Positions 1 to 5,651 of a DNA stretch of 12,014 nucleotides are shown here, one piece after another. Positions within the stretch are counted from its first letter, which is position 1; every line of letters starts with the position of its first letter. The notes beneath the pieces were generated by a model. The model was not told where the DNA came from. It did not search any database and saw only the letters and a program-made list of their open reading frames with translations. Source of the stretch: an uncultured Lautropia sp. (GTDB taxonomy: Bacteria; Pseudomonadota; Gammaproteobacteria; Burkholderiales; Burkholderiaceae_E). The stretch is taken from assembly GCA_938046755.1 (NCBI GenBank), contig CALIXC010000294.1, positions 1 to 12,014 on the forward strand, given 5' to 3'. The position numbers were made by a program, and so were the translations under genes.

Positions 1-137
1 ACGCCCACCGTCACGTCCACACCCGAATCCTTCAGGTTGAGCGCGTGGGCATGACCCTGTGAGCCGTAGCCGATAATAGCGACCTTCTTGCCCTTGATCA
101 GCTTGAGGTCGGTGTCCTTGTCGTAGAAAACTTTCAT
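1..137 (-). CDS. ilvC: Ketol-acid reductoisomerase, N-terminal fragment (runs off the window)
   Basis: This is the first 45 codons of ketol-acid reductoisomerase, which uses NADPH and Mg2+ to isomerise and reduce acetolactate or acetohydroxybutyrate, the second common step of Val/Leu/Ile synthesis. The visible part starts MKVFYDKDTDLKLIKGKKVA and carries the Rossmann fingerprint GYGSQGHAHALNL (glycines at residues 23, 25 and 28), which is diagnostic of IlvC. The ATG complement at 135-137 fits the family start. An AAGGA about 11 bases upstream is a slightly distant ribosome site. The gene lies downstream of ilvB and ilvN on the same strand, but a 197-bp gap separates it from ilvN, longer than the 16-bp ilvB-ilvN gap. 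Catalytic and C-terminal domains are outside the window, so intactness cannot be judged. Confidence 0.96.
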   Translation of the reverse strand, partial: MKVFYDKDTDLKLIKGKKVAIIGYGSQGHAHALNLKDSGVDVTVG

Positions 138-334
138 GGGAATGGAAATCCTTGGTTGGTGGATTCCGGCCGCCCCGCGGGCCCCAAAGCCCAGCCGCGG
201 CCAGGAAAATCAAAAAACATCACCTGCGACAGAGTGTAAACCTTCCCCGGGAGCCCCCGGGTGGCCCACCCTGCCGCAGACAGGGGGAAGTGAGGGGCGC
301 GCGCAAGACTGCCCGCGCGGCCTCGTTGCGGGGT
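138..334 (-). other. Structured ilvN-ilvC intercistronic gap with a possible internal promoter
   Basis: This gap holds no convincing gene. On the plus strand it contains three close or overlapping GC inverted repeats: CCCGGG at 246-251 with CCCGGG at 256-261; GGGTG 259-263 with CACCC 267-271; and CCCTG 269-273 with CAGGG 281-285. Reading toward ilvC (minus strand), a promoter-like pair follows: TTTACA (235-240), a 17-base spacer, then a T-run (212-217) that matches the -10 consensus only poorly. The hairpins could be a partial terminator, an RNA-processing site or a stabiliser that sets ilvC level apart from ilvBN. All of these roles are inference; only the repeats are seen. Confidence 0.35.
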
Positions 335-829
335 CTACAGCTTCAGTACCCGCTCGCCGCGGGCGATGCCACAGCTGCCGGTGCGGACGGTCTCCAGGAT
401 CACCGCCTCACCCAGCGCGGCGAGGAAGCCGTCGAGCTTGGACGAGTCGCCCGTCAGCTCGATGGTGTAGGCCTTGTCGGTCACGTCGATGATGTGGCCC
501 CGGAAGATGTCGGCCATCCGCTTCATCTCGTCGCGGTCCTTGCTGGCCACTGCACGGACCTTGACCATCATCAGCTCACGCTCGATGTGCGGCGCCTCGG
601 TCAGCTCCAGCACCTTCACCACATCGATGAGGCGGTTCAGGTGCTTGGTGATCTGCTCCAGCGTGTCGTGCGAGGCGCTGGAGACGATGGTCATCCGCGA
701 CAGCGAGGCATCCTCGGTGGGCGCCACGGTGAGCGACTCGATGTTGTAACCCCGGGCCGAGAACAGCCCGACCACGCGCGAGAGTGCCCCCGGCTCGTTT
801 TCCAGCAGCACGGAAATGATGTGTTTCAT
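335..829 (-). CDS. ilvN: Acetolactate synthase small (regulatory) subunit
   Basis: This is the 164-aa regulatory subunit of acetohydroxyacid synthase. It binds the IlvB catalytic subunit, raises its activity and in this family confers feedback inhibition by valine. The N-terminal ACT domain (about residues 3-75) starts MKHIISVLLENEPGALSRV and includes the RGYNIESLTVAP segment that shapes the effector site. The second half (about 80-160) matches the family's C-terminal domain and ends GERVLKL. Length matches the IlvH/IlvN family (about 160-165 aa). An AGGAG six bases before the ATG supports the start. The gene begins 16 bp after the ilvB stop and is surely co-transcribed with it. The sequence is closer to the IlvH-like (isozyme III) length than to the short E. 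coli IlvN, so ilvH is an equally fair name. Confidence 0.97.
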   Translation of the reverse strand: MKHIISVLLENEPGALSRVVGLFSARGYNIESLTVAPTEDASLSRMTIVSSASHDTLEQITKHLNRLIDVVKVLELTEAPHIERELMMVKVRAVASKDRDEMKRMADIFRGHIIDVTDKAYTIELTGDSSKLDGFLAALGEAVILETVRTGSCGIARGERVLKL

Positions 830-845
830 GTCGGCTCCTGTCCTG

Positions 846-2567
846 TCAGAGGTCTTCTGCGCCCAGCAGCATTTCGGTCAGGCCCTTGCCGCCCTGAACC
901 ATCGGCCAGACGTTCTCGGTGGGATCGATCACGAAGTCGATGAACACCGTGCGGTCCTTGTACTTGCCGAAGGCATCGCGCAGCGCCCCTTCCACGTCCT
1001 CGGGCCGCTCGACGCGAATGCCGACGTGGCCATAGGCCTCGGCCAGCTTCACGAAGTCAGGCAGCGCCTCCATGTACGACTGGGAATAGCGCCCTTCATA
1101 TTCGATCTGCTGCCACTGCCGCACCATGCCCAGCGAACCGTTGTTCAGGTTGATGATCTTGACCGGCAGGTTGTACTGCGTGCAGGTGGACAGCTCCTGG
1201 ATGCACATCTGGATGGAGCCTTCACCGGTAATGCAGGCCACTGGCACGTCGGGGTTGGCCAGTGCGGCGCCCATGGCATACGGCAGGCCCACGCCCATCG
1301 TGCCCAGGCCGCCGGAATTGACCCAGCGACGCGGCTTGTCGAAGCGGTAGTACTGCGCCGCAAACATCTGGTGCTGCCCCACATCGGAGGTGATGATGGC
1401 GTCTCCGTGCGTGACCTGGCAGAGCTTCTCGACCACGAACTGCGGCTTGATCTTCTCGCTCTCGCGGTCGTAGGCCAGGCAGTCCCGCTTGCGCCACTCG
1501 TTGATCTGCGTCCACCAGCTCTGCAGTGCCTTGCTGTTGGTGCCAGCACCTGCACTGAACGAGGCCTCCAGCAGGTCCAGCAGCGAGGACATGCACTCGC
1601 CCACGTCCCCCACGATGGGCACGTCGACCTTGACGCGCTTGGAGATGGACGACGGATCGATGTCGATGTGGATGATCTTGCGCGAGATCTGCGCAAAGTG
1701 CTTCGGATTGCCGATGACGCGGTCATCGAAGCGGGCACCGATGGCCACCAGCACGTCGCAGTGATGCATCGTCATGTTGGCTTCATAGGTGCCGTGCATG
1801 CCGGGCATCCCGATCCACTTGGAGTCGCTGGAACGGTAGGCCCCCAGACCCATGAGCGTGGTGGTGCACGGGAAGCCCAGCTGGTCGACCAGTTCGTTCA
1901 GCACCTTGGAGGCATTGCCCAGGATGACGCCGCCGCCCACGTAGATGAGCGGGCGCTCGGCTGCCAGGATGAGCTGCATGGCCTTCTTGAGCTGCCCCTG
2001 ATGCCCCTTGACCACGGGATTGTAGGAGCGCATGGCCACGGTCTTGGGGTAGGAGAACCCGCAGCGGTCGCGCGAGACATCCTTCGGGATGTCGATGAGC
2101 ACCGGGCCGGGGCGTCCGGTGCGTGCAATGTGGAAGGCCTTCTTGATGGTGGTTGCCAGGTCGCGCACGTCCTTGACCAGGAAGTTGTGCTTGACGCAGG
2201 GCCGGGTGATGCCCACCGCGTCGCATTCCTGGAAGGCGTCCTCACCGATGGCATTGGTAGGCACCTGACCGCTGATGATCACCATCGGCACCGAATCCAT
2301 GTAGGCCGTGGCGATGCCGGTGACGGCGTTGGTGACGCCGGGACCGGAGGTCACCAGGCAGACACCGACTTCCTGTGTGGTGCGGGCGTAGGCATCGGCC
2401 GCGTGGACGGCAGCCTGCTCGTGGCGCACCAGGATGTGCTGGATATTGCGGTTGGGATAAAGTGCGTCGTAGAGATAGAGAACGGCGCCCCCCGGATAGC
2501 CGAAGATGTGCTTGACGCCCTCTTCCTCCAGACAACGGATGGCGATTTCCGCGCCGGTAAGTTCCAT
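846..2567 (-). CDS. ilvB: Acetolactate synthase large (catalytic) subunit
   Basis: This is the 573-aa catalytic subunit of acetohydroxyacid synthase, which uses ThDP, FAD and Mg2+. It condenses two pyruvates to acetolactate, or pyruvate with 2-oxobutyrate, the entry step to branched-chain amino acids. Domains run in order: ThDP-binding PYR domain (about 1-165, catalytic Glu50 in RHEQAAVHAADAYAR), central FAD/Rossmann-like domain (about 190-330, with ARFDDRV), and PP domain (about 380-550). The metal/ThDP motif reads GEGSIQM (448-454) with the following NN at 475-476. The usual motif is GDG, so an Asp-to-Glu change is seen. I recall this variant in other betaproteobacterial homologues and do not read it as inactivating. 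The frame stays open to 2825, but a GAGGAG at 2577-2582, nine bases before the ATG at 2567, and the family start fix this start. Confidence 0.97.
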   Translation of the reverse strand: MELTGAEIAIRCLEEEGVKHIFGYPGGAVLYLYDALYPNRNIQHILVRHEQAAVHAADAYARTTQEVGVCLVTSGPGVTNAVTGIATAYMDSVPMVIISGQVPTNAIGEDAFQECDAVGITRPCVKHNFLVKDVRDLATTIKKAFHIARTGRPGPVLIDIPKDVSRDRCGFSYPKTVAMRSYNPVVKGHQGQLKKAMQLILAAERPLIYVGGGVILGNASKVLNELVDQLGFPCTTTLMGLGAYRSSDSKWIGMPGMHGTYEANMTMHHCDVLVAIGARFDDRVIGNPKHFAQISRKIIHIDIDPSSISKRVKVDVPIVGDVGECMSSLLDLLEASFSAGAGTNSKALQSWWTQINEWRKRDCLAYDRESEKIKPQFVVEKLCQVTHGDAIITSDVGQHQMFAAQYYRFDKPRRWVNSGGLGTMGVGLPYAMGAALANPDVPVACITGEGSIQMCIQELSTCTQYNLPVKIINLNNGSLGMVRQWQQIEYEGRYSQSYMEALPDFVKLAEAYGHVGIRVERPEDVEGALRDAFGKYKDRTVFIDFVIDPTENVWPMVQGGKGLTEMLLGAEDL

Positions 2568-2842
2568 TTTTGTTTGCTCCTCGCTCAGATTGCCCCGCCG
2601 TCCGCCGGCCCCGGTGCGGCACATGCCTCCGCCCCGAGACAGACCCTGACAACGGCAGGTTCCCTGTTCCAGGAAGACCCCGATGGATCCTCCCTGACCC
2701 GCCCGACCGCCAGCGGGCACATGACGCCCGGCGACCCGACCGGTCCCTGCGGCACCCCGACGCCTTGTGGGCAGCCGGCATGGCAGCATGCACGCGGCCC
2801 GGCAGGGTCGCACGCATCCCGGCATGCTACCATCAACAGCCT
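2568..2842. promoter_or_regulatory. Divergent intergenic region between ilvB and the sigma-factor gene
   Basis: This 275-bp head-to-head spacer must hold the promoters of both the ilv operon and the sigma-factor operon. It is very GC-rich. I could not find a clear sigma-70 -35/-10 pair on either strand. There is a short inverted repeat, GCCCG 2701-2705 with CGGGC 2714-2718. No leader peptide with runs of Val, Leu or Ile codons is visible on the minus strand, so a classical ilv attenuator is not supported. Open frames crossing the region on both strands look like GC-rich artefacts. Confidence 0.55.
2577..2582 (-). promoter_or_regulatory. Ribosome binding site that fixes the ilvB start
   Basis: GAGGAG on the minus strand lies nine bases upstream of the ATG at 2567. 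It decides between this start and an 86-codon upstream extension, whose Arg/Gly/Cys-rich translation has no resemblance to the family. Confidence 0.8.
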
Positions 2843-3418
2843 ATGGCGACCCGACCGGAAATATCGGAATTTCTCGCCTCGGTCGAGCGCCGGGCCTTCA
2901 AGCAGGTGGTCTACACCGTGCGCGACGACGACATTGCGCTGGACATCGTCCAGGACGCCATGCTCAAGCTCGTCGAAAAATATTCCGACCGCCCCGTGGC
3001 CGAACTGGCCCCCCTCTTCCAGCGCATCCTGCAGAACGCCACCCACGACCACTTCCGTCGCCAGAAGGTGCGGCGCACCTGGGTCAGCCTGTTCTCGTCC
3101 CTGCCCGGTGCCGGCGCTCAGGATGGTGACGAGGATGCCGATCCCCTGGAGAGCCTGCTCGCCGACGCCGACGACCGCCGCACCGAGGACGCCTCCGACG
3201 AAGCCAGCCGCGCCCAGACCCTGCACCTGATCGAGGCCGAGATCGAGCGCCTGCCACGCCGTCAACGCGAAGCGTTCATCCTGCGTTACTGGGAGGAGAT
3301 GGATGTGGCCGAGACGGCGCGGACCATGGGCTGCTCGGAAGGCAGCGTGAAGACGCACTGTTCCCGGGCCATCCACACCCTGTCGCAAGCTCTGCGCGCC
3401 AAAGGCATTACCTTATGA
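2843..3418 (+). CDS. ECF-type RNA polymerase sigma factor (sigma-70 family)
   Basis: This is a 191-aa alternative sigma factor that would direct RNA polymerase to its own promoter set. Region 2 (about residues 10-75) binds core and the -10 element and includes the stretch DIALDIVQDAMLKLVEKY and the NATHDHFRRQK end. A linker of about 50 residues (85-127) is unusually acidic (GDEDADPLESLLADADD). Region 4 (about 128-185) has the IERLPRRQREAFILRYWEEM segment, then the helix-turn-helix AETARTMGCSEGSVKTHCSRA that contacts the -35 element. There is no region 1.1 or 3, as expected for ECF factors. The chosen ATG has no clear Shine-Dalgarno. The frame is open further upstream, but that part is Arg/Pro-rich and lacks family features. 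Its stop overlaps the next gene's start (ATGA), so the two are translationally coupled. The regulon is unknown. Confidence 0.93.
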   Translation: MATRPEISEFLASVERRAFKQVVYTVRDDDIALDIVQDAMLKLVEKYSDRPVAELAPLFQRILQNATHDHFRRQKVRRTWVSLFSSLPGAGAQDGDEDADPLESLLADADDRRTEDASDEASRAQTLHLIEAEIERLPRRQREAFILRYWEEMDVAETARTMGCSEGSVKTHCSRAIHTLSQALRAKGITL

Positions 3419-3849
3419 CCCCCCACCAGGACCAGATGGCACGGCGCCTGTGCCGGTTGCTCGATTCCGCTGCAGACGACCTGTCGCCGCGCATCCAGTC
3501 ACGCCTGGCGGCGGCGCGCAGCCAGGCGCTCGCACGCCTGGACGAGATCACCCGCGAGACTGGCCGCTCCGGGCGCAGCCGGGGGCGCTTCCTCGACTTC
3601 TGGAGCACGCCCTGGCAGTCACTGGCCTGGCCACGGCTGGCGCTCACTGCCATCCCGGCCATCCTGCTGGTGCTGGCCGCCCTGGCTGGCAGCCTCTTCA
3701 CCCAGGAGCGCACCGTCATCCAGCAGGCCGATGCCTACACCGAGATGCTGACCGCCGACGTGCCGCTGTCGGCCTATACCGACAATGGCTTTGCCGCCCA
3801 CCTGCAGGACGGCATGATGCGCACCTCCACATCGGCGCGCGACCGCTGA
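3415..3849 (+). CDS. DUF3619 family single-pass membrane protein, candidate anti-sigma partner
   Basis: This 144-aa protein has a cytoplasmic N-terminal half (1-72: MTPHQDQMARRLCRLLDSAA and an Arg-rich helix), one hydrophobic segment (about 73-95, ALTAIPAILLVLAALAGSLF) and a short periplasmic tail. The tail holds the family-like motif AYTEMLTADVPLSAYTDNGF (108-127). I recognise this as DUF3619, a betaproteobacterial family usually found right after an ECF sigma gene. The ATG overlaps the sigma stop by 4 bp. Topology and coupling suggest a membrane anti-sigma factor that holds the sigma factor until a signal arrives. That role is inference: no zinc-binding anti-sigma motif (HxxxCxxC) is present, and the family has no proven function that I know of. 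Confidence 0.88.
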   Translation: MTPHQDQMARRLCRLLDSAADDLSPRIQSRLAAARSQALARLDEITRETGRSGRSRGRFLDFWSTPWQSLAWPRLALTAIPAILLVLAALAGSLFTQERTVIQQADAYTEMLTADVPLSAYTDNGFAAHLQDGMMRTSTSARDR

Positions 3850-3857
3850 GGCTCCCC

Positions 3858-5021
3858 ATGCGTCAGAGCGTGCCCATCCGCCCCGCCCTGCTTTCCCTCC
3901 TGGCCCTCACGGCCGCTTTGGCGCTGGCCGCTCCGGCCACTGCCTCCCAGGGCCCGCACACGCAGATACCCCCTCCGTCCGCCCAGCAACTGCCGGCACC
4001 CGACCTGCTGGCCCTGCCACGCATCGACATTCCGCTTCCCGAGCACCGGCCCGGCGACGACACTGTGCAGCTGGCAGCCGGTGAGATCCTGTCACTGGAG
4101 CTGCCCATCGCCATCACCGCGCTGTTCGAGCCCGGCTGGGAAGATCTGGACGAGACCCAGCAGGAGATCCTCGCGCCGTTCGCCCCCGAATGGAACACCT
4201 GGCCCACCGCCGAGAAGCGCTCATGGCTGGCCTTTGCCGACCGGATGCAGCAGTTGCCCGAGGCACAGCGCCAGCGCGCCCGCCGCCGCATCCTCGAATG
4301 GGCCAACATGTCGCCCGAGGAGCGGCGCATCGCCCGGCTCAACTACCAGAACGCCCGCCGGCACCCCATGCCCGAGCGCGTGAAGGAGTGGGAGCGCTAC
4401 CAGAGCTTCAGCTATGCCGAACGCGAGCGGCTGCGTCATTCCGAGCAGGCCAACAACATCGCCGCGGCTCAGCGCGCACGCACTGGCGGCATGCCGCCCC
4501 CACCGGGACACATGCCCCCGCCGCCGGGCGAGGACATGCTGGTCATCATCGTGAACCCCGAATCCACGCGCTCCGTGCTGATGCCCCCCCCTCCGCCGGA
4601 TCCATCTCCCTCCAAACGGCCGAGCGTACCCGAGCGCAACATCCCCTCGGACGCCCTGCCCGGTACCCCCGAAGGGCCACGTGAGGCGCTCTTCGTTGAC
4701 AACCTGCCCCATAGTCTGGGCGTCGGCCAGCTTGCCCCCACCGACGGCTCACTGTCCGCGCCCCAGCAGAGCGTGCCGCAGACAGCTGCTCCCGGCCACC
4801 CCTTCGCTGGGCCGGAAAGCCGTCCACCCCTGCGCCCCGACCTGCATGACAGCCGCCCCGGCTGGCATGACCATGACATCGGTGGCGGCCACGCCGACGG
4901 TGCCGACAGCAACGGTCCGGGTAACGGCAGCAATGGGCCGGGCGGTGATCATGGCGGCCCAGGCGGAGACGGTCCGGGCGGTGAGGGTCCGGGAGGCGAT
5001 GGCCCGGGCGGGCCGCGCTGA
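3858..5021 (+). CDS. Exported DUF3106 domain protein with Pro-rich and Gly/Asp/His-rich tail
   Basis: This is a 387-aa secreted protein. A signal peptide is clear: positive start (MRQSVPIRPA), hydrophobic core LLSLLALTAALALA, likely cleavage after the Ala in APATA near residue 29. The DUF3106 core lies at about 86-195: WEDLDETQQEILAPFAPEWN, then WLAFADRMQQLP, then helices with MSPEERRIARLNYQNAR. Such helical repeats resemble periplasmic stress-sensing folds, but function is unknown. After 210 the protein turns disordered: MPPPPGHMPPPPGEDM (212-227), LMPPPPPDPSP (241-251), then a Gly tail (342-387) ending in five-residue GPGG(D/E) units. DUF3106 proteins I recall are mostly shorter, so the tail is the odd part. 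The frame is open upstream to 3450, but that overlaps DUF3619, and the ATG at 3858 alone gives a signal peptide. The gene starts 8 bp after DUF3619. Confidence 0.88.
   Translation: MRQSVPIRPALLSLLALTAALALAAPATASQGPHTQIPPPSAQQLPAPDLLALPRIDIPLPEHRPGDDTVQLAAGEILSLELPIAITALFEPGWEDLDETQQEILAPFAPEWNTWPTAEKRSWLAFADRMQQLPEAQRQRARRRILEWANMSPEERRIARLNYQNARRHPMPERVKEWERYQSFSYAERERLRHSEQANNIAAAQRARTGGMPPPPGHMPPPPGEDMLVIIVNPESTRSVLMPPPPPDPSPSKRPSVPERNIPSDALPGTPEGPREALFVDNLPHSLGVGQLAPTDGSLSAPQQSVPQTAAPGHPFAGPESRPPLRPDLHDSRPGWHDHDIGGGHADGADSNGPGNGSNGPGGDHGGPGGDGPGGEGPGGDGPGGPR
4914..5018 (+). repeat. Degenerate 15-bp coding repeat (GPGG-D/E units) at the DUF3106 C-terminus
   Basis: The last 35 codons of the DUF3106 gene are built from imperfect repeats of a Gly-Pro-Gly-Gly-(Asp/Glu) unit. 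The clearest are four tandem copies at residues 371-386 (GPGGE, GPGGD and partial neighbours), preceded by looser GPGN, GPGGDHG and GPGGD copies. The DNA copies vary at third positions (ggtccgggcggt, ggtccgggaggc, ggcccgggcggg), so selection on protein, or older expansion by slippage, is more likely than a very recent duplication. Confidence 0.7.
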
Positions 5022-5057
5022 AGTATGCTTGGCGGCCCGTCATGCGATCATTCCCTC

Positions 5058-5618
5058 ATGCCTGACCATACCTCCGCCCCGACTTCTCCCGTCCCCACGC
5101 CAGCCCTGCCCGCCTCGCCGTGGCGGCGCTTCATGTCGTGTGTCTACGACGGCATCATCCTGTTCGGCGTGCTGTTCTTCTTCGGCTATGCCTTCTCGGC
5201 GCTAGCCCAGTTCCACGGCGAATCGGGCCTGGCGCGCACGCTCTTCCAGCTCTACCTGTTCTGCCTGCTGGGCGCGTACTTCGGCTGGTTCTGGAGCAAC
5301 GGCCGCTGGAGTCTGCCCATGAAGACCATCGGCGTGAAGCTGGTGCGTGACGATGGCACCCAGGGCCCGGTCAGCCTGCCGCGCGCCCTGTGGCGCTACA
5401 TGGTGGCCTCGATCTTCTTCTGGGGTGGACTGGCTCTGGTCTGGACGGCGGGCTCGGCCATCATGGCCGTCCTGTGGCTGCTGCTCTGGCTACTACCCTT
5501 TGGCTGGTCCCTCTTCGATCGCCGCCGCCGCACCCTCTACGACGTGCTGGCCGGCACCGTGCTGGTGCGACACGACGCCATGGCCGACCGGCGCGGACAG
5601 CAGCCCGTGCCCCGTTGA
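5058..5618 (+). CDS. RDD family integral membrane protein
   Basis: This 186-aa inner-membrane protein is of the RDD family (named for conserved Arg and Asp residues). After a Pro-rich cytoplasmic N-terminus (1-22) come WRRFMSCVYDGI (conserved Arg and Asp at about 24 and 31) and four likely membrane segments at about 32-50, 60-79, 112-131 and 133-152. The loop WSLPMKTIGVKLVRDDG (84-100) and the closing motif DRRRRTLYDVLAGTVLV (154-170) are family hallmarks. RDD proteins are poorly characterised; some are linked to transport or ion tolerance. The ATG at 5058 starts 36 bp after the DUF3106 stop, so the gene is the likely last member of the sigma operon. The frame also allows a start at 5025, which adds 11 residues of no clear value. 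Its stop codon sits at the edge of a large hairpin. Confidence 0.92.
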   Translation: MPDHTSAPTSPVPTPALPASPWRRFMSCVYDGIILFGVLFFFGYAFSALAQFHGESGLARTLFQLYLFCLLGAYFGWFWSNGRWSLPMKTIGVKLVRDDGTQGPVSLPRALWRYMVASIFFWGGLALVWTAGSAIMAVLWLLLWLLPFGWSLFDRRRRTLYDVLAGTVLVRHDAMADRRGQQPVPR

Positions 5619-5651
5619 ACCGCACCGAGGGCTTCAGCCCTCCTGCGGTTC
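5617..5651. terminator. Nested hairpin between convergent genes, probable bidirectional terminator
   Basis: A near-perfect 35-bp dyad. The outer arms GAACCGCA (5617-5624) and TGCGGTTC (5644-5651) pair over 8 bp. The inner arms GAGGGC (5627-5632) and GCCCTC (5637-5642) pair over 6 bp around a TTCA loop (5633-5636), with a CC/C internal loop between them. It covers the end of the RDD stop codon, and the decarboxylase stop codon (complement of 5634-5636) lies in the loop. No T-run follows on either strand, so a classical Rho-independent terminator is not complete. A bidirectional transcription or 3'-end-stabilising structure is inferred. Confidence 0.7.

Noticed and set aside
2568..2825. An 86-codon N-terminal extension of ilvB
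   Set aside because: The Arg/Gly/Cys-rich translation is unlike any family member, while a good ribosome site and the conserved start support the ATG at 2567.
2570..2842. A longer sigma factor starting at 2570
   Set aside because: The extra 91 residues are Pro/Arg-rich without sigma regions and would consume the whole promoter space.
2568..2842. An ilv leader-peptide attenuator
   Set aside because: No short frame with clustered Val, Leu or Ile codons followed by a terminator hairpin was found on the minus strand.
816..3230. An 804-codon plus-strand open frame opposite ilvB
   Set aside because: It is antisense to a motif-complete IlvB, is His/Gly/Val-rich as expected for a mirror frame in high-GC DNA, and matches no family I know.
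4860..5018. RTX-type calcium repeats in the DUF3106 tail
   Set aside because: The units are GPGG(D/E), not the nonapeptide GGxGxDxUx, and no spacing of nine residues is seen.
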